Source: an uncultured Sphingomonadales bacterium (GTDB lineage: Bacteria > Pseudomonadota > Alphaproteobacteria > Sphingomonadales > Sphingomonadaceae). From it: a DNA stretch of 19,881 nt. The first letter of the stretch is position 1. The number at the start of each line of letters is the position of its first letter. This document shows, in pieces, positions 15,643 through 19,881 of the stretch. The notes beneath the pieces are model-generated. The model was not told the DNA's origin. It ran no database searches and saw nothing but the letters and a program-made list of their open reading frames with translations. The translations under genes were made by a program, and so were the position numbers. Location: positions 1 through 19,881 of the forward strand of contig CAITOD010000352.1 in assembly GCA_903893935.1 (NCBI GenBank), written 5' to 3'.

Positions 15643-16910
15643 GCGCAAACACGCCGAACGTTGCCGCGGCGCCCGGTGGTGCGCTGGCGCCGTTCCGATA
15701 CCCGGTGTTCCGCGCGATCTGGGCGGCCAATCTGTTTTCCAGCATCGGCTCGTTCATGCAGTCGGTGGCCGCCGCCTGGCTGATGACCGAACTGACCAGC
15801 CGGCACTTGCTGGTGGCCTTGGTGCAGGCCTCGGCGACGATCCCGATCCTGCTGCTGGGCGTGGTCGCGGGCGCGATTGCCGACGGCTATGACCGGCGTC
15901 TGGTGATGCTCTTCGCGCAAAGCCTGATGCTGGTGGTGTCGGCCGTGCTTGCCGTGCTTGGTTATCTGGGCGCGATTGCGCCGTGGAGCCTGCTGCTGCT
16001 CACGTTCATGGTCGGCGCGGGCACTGCGCTCAATGCTCCGGCCTGGCAGGCCAATGTGCGCCTGACGGTCGATCGCGCCGATCTGCCGCAAGCGGTTTCG
16101 ATCAATGCGATCGCCGCCAATCTGGCACGCAGCACCGGCCCGGCGCTGGGCGGGGTGGTGATCGCGCTGTGGAGCGTCAATGCCGCGTTTGCGATCAACG
16201 CGGTCAGCTATCTGGCGATGATCGTGGTGCTGGCGCGCTGGCGCCCCGATGCGCCGAAACTGGTGCCGCTGCCGATCGGACCGGCGATCATCGATGGCGT
16301 GCTGTTTTGCGTGCGATCGCGGCCGATCGCGCGCGTGCTGTTGCGCGGCCTGCTGTTCGGGTTCGGCGCGGCTGGGTTCCAGGCGCTGCTGCCGGTGGTG
16401 GTGCGGCTGCAATTGCATGGCAACCAGATCAGTTTCGGGATTGTGCTCGGCGCGTTCGGGGTCGGATCGGTGCTGAGCGCGCTGGTGGTCAGCAAACTGC
16501 GCCGCCGCTTCGGCAGCGAGACGATCGTCGGTTTCAGCACCGTGATGTTCGTGCTGGCACAACTGCTGCTGTCGTCGGCACACATGCTTGCGCTGGCGAT
16601 CGTCGCCGCGCTGGTCGGCGGCGCCGGCTGGGTCGCGGTGATGACGAGCATCAATGTCGCGATCCAGATGCGCGCGCCCGAGGCCATGCTGGCGCGCTGC
16701 CTGTCGATGTACCAGTCGGTCGCGTTTGGCGGCATGGCGCTGGGGGCGTGGGTGTGGGGGTCGCTCGCCGATCGCTATGGCCTGGTCGCCGCGGTGCGGC
16801 TGGCTGCATTCTGGCTTGCACTGACGTTGATCATGCGCATCGTCGCCCCGATGCCCGCGCGTCAGGAAGGGCGGATCAATCTGGAGGAAGCGACGCATGT
16901 TCCCGTCTGA
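15639..16910 (+). CDS. MFS transporter (MFS_3 / EntS-like)
   Basis: The 423-residue protein has about 12 TM helices and begins with PFRYPVFRAIWAANLFSSIGSFMQSVAAAWLM, characteristic of the MFS_3 (PF05977) group. GAIADGYDRRLVMLFAQ is the conserved loop between helices 2 and 3, and LNAPAWQANVRLTVDRADLPQAVSIN follows helix 4. Related proteins export small molecules such as enterobactin or act in efflux. GTG 15639 overlaps the DUF2141 stop (GTGA), and AAGG lies upstream, which decides the start. Longer in-frame alternatives would run inside DUF2141. The 3' end overlaps the lyase gene by 14 bp. The substrate is unknown; the operon hints at a lipid-derived or organic-acid compound. Confidence 0.88.
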   Translation: MSANTPNVAAAPGGALAPFRYPVFRAIWAANLFSSIGSFMQSVAAAWLMTELTSRHLLVALVQASATIPILLLGVVAGAIADGYDRRLVMLFAQSLMLVVSAVLAVLGYLGAIAPWSLLLLTFMVGAGTALNAPAWQANVRLTVDRADLPQAVSINAIAANLARSTGPALGGVVIALWSVNAAFAINAVSYLAMIVVLARWRPDAPKLVPLPIGPAIIDGVLFCVRSRPIARVLLRGLLFGFGAAGFQALLPVVVRLQLHGNQISFGIVLGAFGVGSVLSALVVSKLRRRFGSETIVGFSTVMFVLAQLLLSSAHMLALAIVAALVGGAGWVAVMTSINVAIQMRAPEAMLARCLSMYQSVAFGGMALGAWVWGSLADRYGLVAAVRLAAFWLALTLIMRIVAPMPARQEGRINLEEATHVPV

Positions 16911-17799
16911 AGATACCGCACCCCTGCGTTCGGTGCTTTACATGCCGGCATCGAATGCGCGCGCAATGGCCAAAGCGCGCACATTGCCCTGCGATGCGGT
17001 CGCACTCGATCTGGAAGACGCATTTGCGCCCGAAGCCAAAGTGGCGGCGCGCGCCGCGCTGATCGAAGAAGCCTGCGCTGGCGGGTTCGGCCATCGCCGC
17101 CTGATCGCGCGTATCAACGCCCTTTCAACGTCGTGGGGCAACGACGATCTGGCCGCTTTGAGCGGTGCGCCGATCGACACGCTGCTGGTGCCCAAGATCG
17201 AACGCGAGGCCGATATCACAGCGCTGTCGGGAGCGATGGATGCTGCGGGCTACCCCGCGCAAGTCCGCTTGTGGGTGATGATCGAAACCCCGCACGCCGT
17301 GCTGGCGATCGAACGCATTGCCGCGATGGCCGGATCGACCCGGTTGGCTGGGTTTGTGCTCGGGCTGAATGATCTCGCCAAAGACACCGGCATTGCCCAG
17401 ACCCCCGATCGCGCGCTGTTCCTTCCGGTGCTGGTGCAGGCGGTACTCGCGGCGCGCGCCAACGGGCTGATCCTGCTCGACGGGGTGTGCAACGCGATCG
17501 ACGATGCCGCGCAGATCGAGCGCGAATGCCAGGGCGCGCGCGATCTGGGGTTTGCCGGCAAGACGCTGATCCACCCCCGGCAGATCGATATCGCCAACCG
17601 GGTGTTTGCGCCGGGCGCAGCCGAACTCGCGCACGCGCACGCGATCGTTGCCGCCTTTGCCGAACCCGCCAATGCCGGCAAAGGCGCGCTGAAAGTGGGC
17701 GGGCAGATGGTCGAACTGCTGCATCGCGACAGCGCGGCGCAGCTGATTGCCAAAGCCGAAGCCATCGCCCGGCGCAGCCAGGCGCCGGTTGCGGACTGA
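16897..17799 (+). CDS. HpcH/HpaI aldolase / citrate lyase beta-like (CitE) family lyase
   Basis: The 300-residue TIM-barrel protein matches CitE-like acyl-CoA lyases: LRSVLYMPASNARAMAKA, DAVALDLEDAF (38-43), RINA with R72, LLVPKIE, the metal ligand in MIETPHA (E130), GLNDLAKD (D159) and GFAGKTLIHPRQID (218-231). Family members cleave or form malyl-CoA, methylmalyl-CoA or citramalyl-CoA, or hydrolyse such thioesters. The exact substrate needs assay. GGAGG 9 nt before ATG 16897 sets the start, inside the end of the MFS gene. It is the last gene of the four-gene unit. A 95-bp gap without a clear terminator follows. Confidence 0.87.
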   Translation: MFPSEDTAPLRSVLYMPASNARAMAKARTLPCDAVALDLEDAFAPEAKVAARAALIEEACAGGFGHRRLIARINALSTSWGNDDLAALSGAPIDTLLVPKIEREADITALSGAMDAAGYPAQVRLWVMIETPHAVLAIERIAAMAGSTRLAGFVLGLNDLAKDTGIAQTPDRALFLPVLVQAVLAARANGLILLDGVCNAIDDAAQIERECQGARDLGFAGKTLIHPRQIDIANRVFAPGAAELAHAHAIVAAFAEPANAGKGALKVGGQMVELLHRDSAAQLIAKAEAIARRSQAPVAD

Positions 17800-17894
17800 T
17801 CGCGCAAAAGCACCGCACAACTTAGGCATTTCTTTACCATGTTGCGCCAAAACCGCTGTCACGAAGGCACGCAGCGGGAAGGCGCGATTGCGAT

Positions 17895-19295
17895 ATGGAT
17901 GTTTTGCGCGGGTCAGATTTCGGTCCTGAAGACAACGGGTTCGACGCCGAAGACGAAATCCAGCCGCCGCCGCCGGTCGTTGGGCAAGACGAGCGGCGGA
18001 TGCAGGTCCGCGCCTACAACTATTGGGCCGGGCTGCTGGGCAAGCGCCGGTTCCCCTCGCCCGAGCGGCTGATCGCGGGCGACATGCCCGAATTTGCTGC
18101 CAATTCGGTGCTGCTCCATTTCGCCGACGGCATCGAAGACCCGCAAGTGCTGTCGCTCGGCGACCGGCTGGCCGCCGAATGCGATGAAGACCAGTCGATC
18201 GGGCGATTGAGCGATGTGCCGGGCGGATCGGTGCTGTCGCGCATCACCGACCATTACCTGCAGATTATCGCCAACGAGGCGCCGATCGGCTTCGAAGCCG
18301 AATTCGTCAACGCGCGCGGCGCCACGATCCTCTATCGCGGCATCCTGCTGCCCTTTTCGAGCGACAACGCGCAAATCGATTACATTTACGGGGTGATCAA
18401 CTGGAAGGAACTGGCCGACCAGCGCACCACCGACGAATTGCTGCTCGAAATCGGCCAGGCGCTCGACGGTGCTGCGGCCGGGCAGCGCCGCAGCCCCGCC
18501 TTGCGGATGCGCGAGGCCGATGATGCGCTGTCGTCCGACCACTGGGCCGATGGTCCCGACGCATCGGGCGGTTCCGCGCTGTGGTGCGACGAGGCATCGC
18601 CGGCGCTCGATCTGTCACCGTTCATGGATGACGAGGCTCCGATCAGCACTGGTGCCGATCCGTCGCCGGCGCGGCTCGGTGTGGCGGCCACTGCCGCAGC
18701 CGAACCGCACACGCTGGCCGAATGGCTGGAAAAGGCGCGCGCTTCGGCGCTGCGCGCGCTCGCCAACGAAGATCGCACGCGCCAGTCGCTCTATGCCGCA
18801 ATCGGCCGCGCGTGGGATTTTGCGCTGGCAGCGCAACAGGCGCCCGCCGACTATGCCCGGCTGGTGGCAGAGGCCGGGCTGGTCCCGCAGGAGCGCGCCC
18901 CGCTGATCCCGCTGGTCAAGCTGGTGTTCGGCGCCGATTACGACAAGACCCGCCTGACCGAATACGCAACCGTGCTCGGCCATGCCAAACGCGAAGGCGT
19001 GGGCAAAGGCGAGCTCGCCGACGTGCTGGCGGCAACGCCCGGCGGGATCAAGGCGATCATCGCACGTGAACGCGCAGCAAAGCGGGGTGAAGACCGCGCC
19101 GCCGGACCGCAGAAAGCCTGGCAGGCCAGCGCGCGCACGCTGCCGACACGGCCGTTGAACGAACTGTCGCGCGATGGCGCCGAATTCGCGCTCGTGCTGA
19201 TCCGCCGCCAGCCCGGCGCCGATCCGGTGATGGTGGGCGAAATCGTCGACGATCCGGTCTTGCTGACCCGGGCGGCGCGTCACCTTATCGCCTGA
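17895..19295 (+). CDS. PAS_5-like domain protein with uncharacterised helical C-terminal domain
   Basis: The 466-residue soluble protein has three parts. Residues 38-172 (YNYWAGLLGKRRFPSPERL, VLSLGDRLAAECDEDQ, RITDHYLQIIANEAPIGFEAEFVNARG, then YIYGVINWKEL) resemble the PAS_5 sensor domain common in alphaproteobacteria. Residues 175-270 are an acidic, low-complexity linker. Residues 271-460 form a mainly helical domain containing PLVKLVFGADYDKTRLTEYATVLGHAKREGV, PGGIKAIIARERAAKR and PVMVGEIVDDPVLL; I do not recognise it. There is no kinase, GGDEF, EAL or HTH motif. GGAAGG lies about 11 nt before ATG 17895. It stands alone after the lyase gene. A signalling or regulatory adaptor role is inferred from the PAS part only. 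Confidence 0.72.
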   Translation: MDVLRGSDFGPEDNGFDAEDEIQPPPPVVGQDERRMQVRAYNYWAGLLGKRRFPSPERLIAGDMPEFAANSVLLHFADGIEDPQVLSLGDRLAAECDEDQSIGRLSDVPGGSVLSRITDHYLQIIANEAPIGFEAEFVNARGATILYRGILLPFSSDNAQIDYIYGVINWKELADQRTTDELLLEIGQALDGAAAGQRRSPALRMREADDALSSDHWADGPDASGGSALWCDEASPALDLSPFMDDEAPISTGADPSPARLGVAATAAAEPHTLAEWLEKARASALRALANEDRTRQSLYAAIGRAWDFALAAQQAPADYARLVAEAGLVPQERAPLIPLVKLVFGADYDKTRLTEYATVLGHAKREGVGKGELADVLAATPGGIKAIIARERAAKRGEDRAAGPQKAWQASARTLPTRPLNELSRDGAEFALVLIRRQPGADPVMVGEIVDDPVLLTRAARHLIA

Positions 19296-19327
19296 ACACG
19301 CTTCGAATCGCCGGTAGCGCTTTTGAC

Positions 19328-19356
19328 TCGCCCGCGACGGTGCTATTCGCGGGCGA
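19328..19356 (+). promoter_or_regulatory. Perfect 10-bp hairpin covering the hydrolase start
   Basis: TCGCCCGCGA (19328-19337) pairs perfectly with TCGCGGGCGA (19347-19356) around a 9-nt loop. The last base of the stem is the A of the ATG of the next gene. There is no Shine-Dalgarno sequence apart from the stem itself, so the start region would be sequestered. It could also terminate the upstream transcript, though no T-run follows. Confidence 0.55.
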
Positions 19357-19881
19357 TGTCAGGAACGTCGATCCAACCCGCCGCACCCGGCCGGGCCCTG
19401 TCGCGTCGCACGCTGGGCACCAAAGCGTGGGGCGGGCTGGCGCTGTTGCTCGCGGGCGGGCTTGGCCTTGCCGGGATGCGCATGGTCACCGCCAACGGCG
19501 CTGCGGTGCTCGATGCCGCCGATCGGCTGCTGGCGGGCGGGGATCACGCGATCCGGCTGGCCGCGGCCGTGCGCTATGGCGAAGATCCGGCGCAGCGCCT
19601 GCAACTCTTTGTCCCGACCGATCGCGCGCATGATCCGGCGGTAACCGGTAGCGCCTTGCCGGTGGTCGTGTTCATCCACGGCGGCGGCTGGACCAGCGGC
19701 GATCCGCATGATTACCGGTTTGTCGCGCGCACGCTGGCGCCGCATGGGTATGCCGTGCTGCTCGCCGGCTATCGGCTTGACGAAGCCGGGCGGTATCCGG
19801 CGATGCTCGAAGACGGCGCCGCAGTGCTGCGCTGGATCGGCGCGCACGCGCCCGGTCTGGGCGGCGACGCCGGGCGCGTGG
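19356..19881 (+). CDS. Alpha/beta hydrolase, esterase-like (3' end beyond window)
   Basis: From ATG 19356 the frame stays open for 175 residues to the window edge. An N-terminal basic stretch and hydrophobic segment (GGLALLLAGGLGLAG, 26-40) suggest a signal or membrane anchor. Then come YGEDPAQRLQLFVP, VVVFIHGGGW (oxyanion hole HGGGW at 108-112), DYRFVARTLAPHGYAVLLAGYRL and RYPAMLEDGAAVLRWI. This is the usual N-terminal half of carboxylesterase / arylformamidase-type hydrolases. The nucleophile GxSxG would follow just past the edge and is not visible. The substrate is unknown. The start lies at the foot of a strong hairpin; an in-frame TTG at 19323 is an alternative that would read through it. 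Confidence 0.85.
   Translation, partial: MSGTSIQPAAPGRALSRRTLGTKAWGGLALLLAGGLGLAGMRMVTANGAAVLDAADRLLAGGDHAIRLAAAVRYGEDPAQRLQLFVPTDRAHDPAVTGSALPVVVFIHGGGWTSGDPHDYRFVARTLAPHGYAVLLAGYRLDEAGRYPAMLEDGAAVLRWIGAHAPGLGGDAGRV

Noticed and set aside
15630..16898. 422-codon minus-strand frame opposite the MFS transporter
   Set aside because: It is an Arg/His/Gln-rich product typical of reverse reading of a hydrophobic GC-rich gene, with no start signals.
19323..19346. Sigma-70 promoter for the hydrolase (TTGACT with TGCTAT)
   Set aside because: The spacing is only 12 bases, too short for a working promoter.

Overview
The window is GC-rich alphaproteobacterial DNA, most likely from the order Sphingomonadales. 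This is inferred from a PEP-CTERM protein with the PEPxxWA-type tail, an MmcB repair nuclease, an RTX-type secreted glycoside hydrolase, a PAS_5-like protein and EpsL-like beta-barrel export machinery. No rRNA, tRNA, CRISPR array, transposase or phage gene was seen.

Positions 1-12220 form part of an exopolysaccharide (EPS) locus. On the minus strand, an outer-membrane beta-barrel (EpsL/BBP2-like) gene runs off the left edge. It is separated by about 870 bp of gene-free DNA from a plus-strand set. That set is an O-antigen ligase/polymerase (Wzy_C) gene broken by a single-base frameshift near 2397-2403, a GT-B glycosyltransferase, a GT2 glycosyltransferase and a Wzx-type flippase, the last three with overlapping reading frames. 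Convergent to them on the minus strand lie an ArnT/GT39-like membrane glycosyltransferase and an RTX-repeat GH16 glycanase. A small single-TM protein and a PEP-CTERM (exosortase substrate) protein follow on the plus strand, and a strong intrinsic terminator closes the region. Together this suggests a Wzx/Wzy polysaccharide pathway with an export barrel, a depolymerase and an exosortase-sorted surface protein. The exosortase, initiating transferase and chain-length proteins must lie outside the window.

Positions 12220-19881 are visibly richer in GC and hold housekeeping-type genes. mmcB has a LexA-like box just upstream. A RhlE-like DEAD-box helicase has a long leader. A tightly overlapping four-gene unit follows: sterol desaturase-like hydroxylase, DUF2141 secreted protein, MFS transporter and CitE/HpcH-type lyase. 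After it come a PAS_5-like protein with an uncharacterised C-terminal domain and the start of an alpha/beta hydrolase whose start codon lies at the foot of a perfect 10-bp hairpin.

The points most worth a second look are the frameshifted ligase, a branched 83-nt inverted-repeat structure after the small membrane protein, inverted repeats and a decamer shared upstream of the PEP-CTERM and GH16 genes, and the hairpin at the hydrolase start. I did not find convincing evidence for a wholly new system; these are local candidates.
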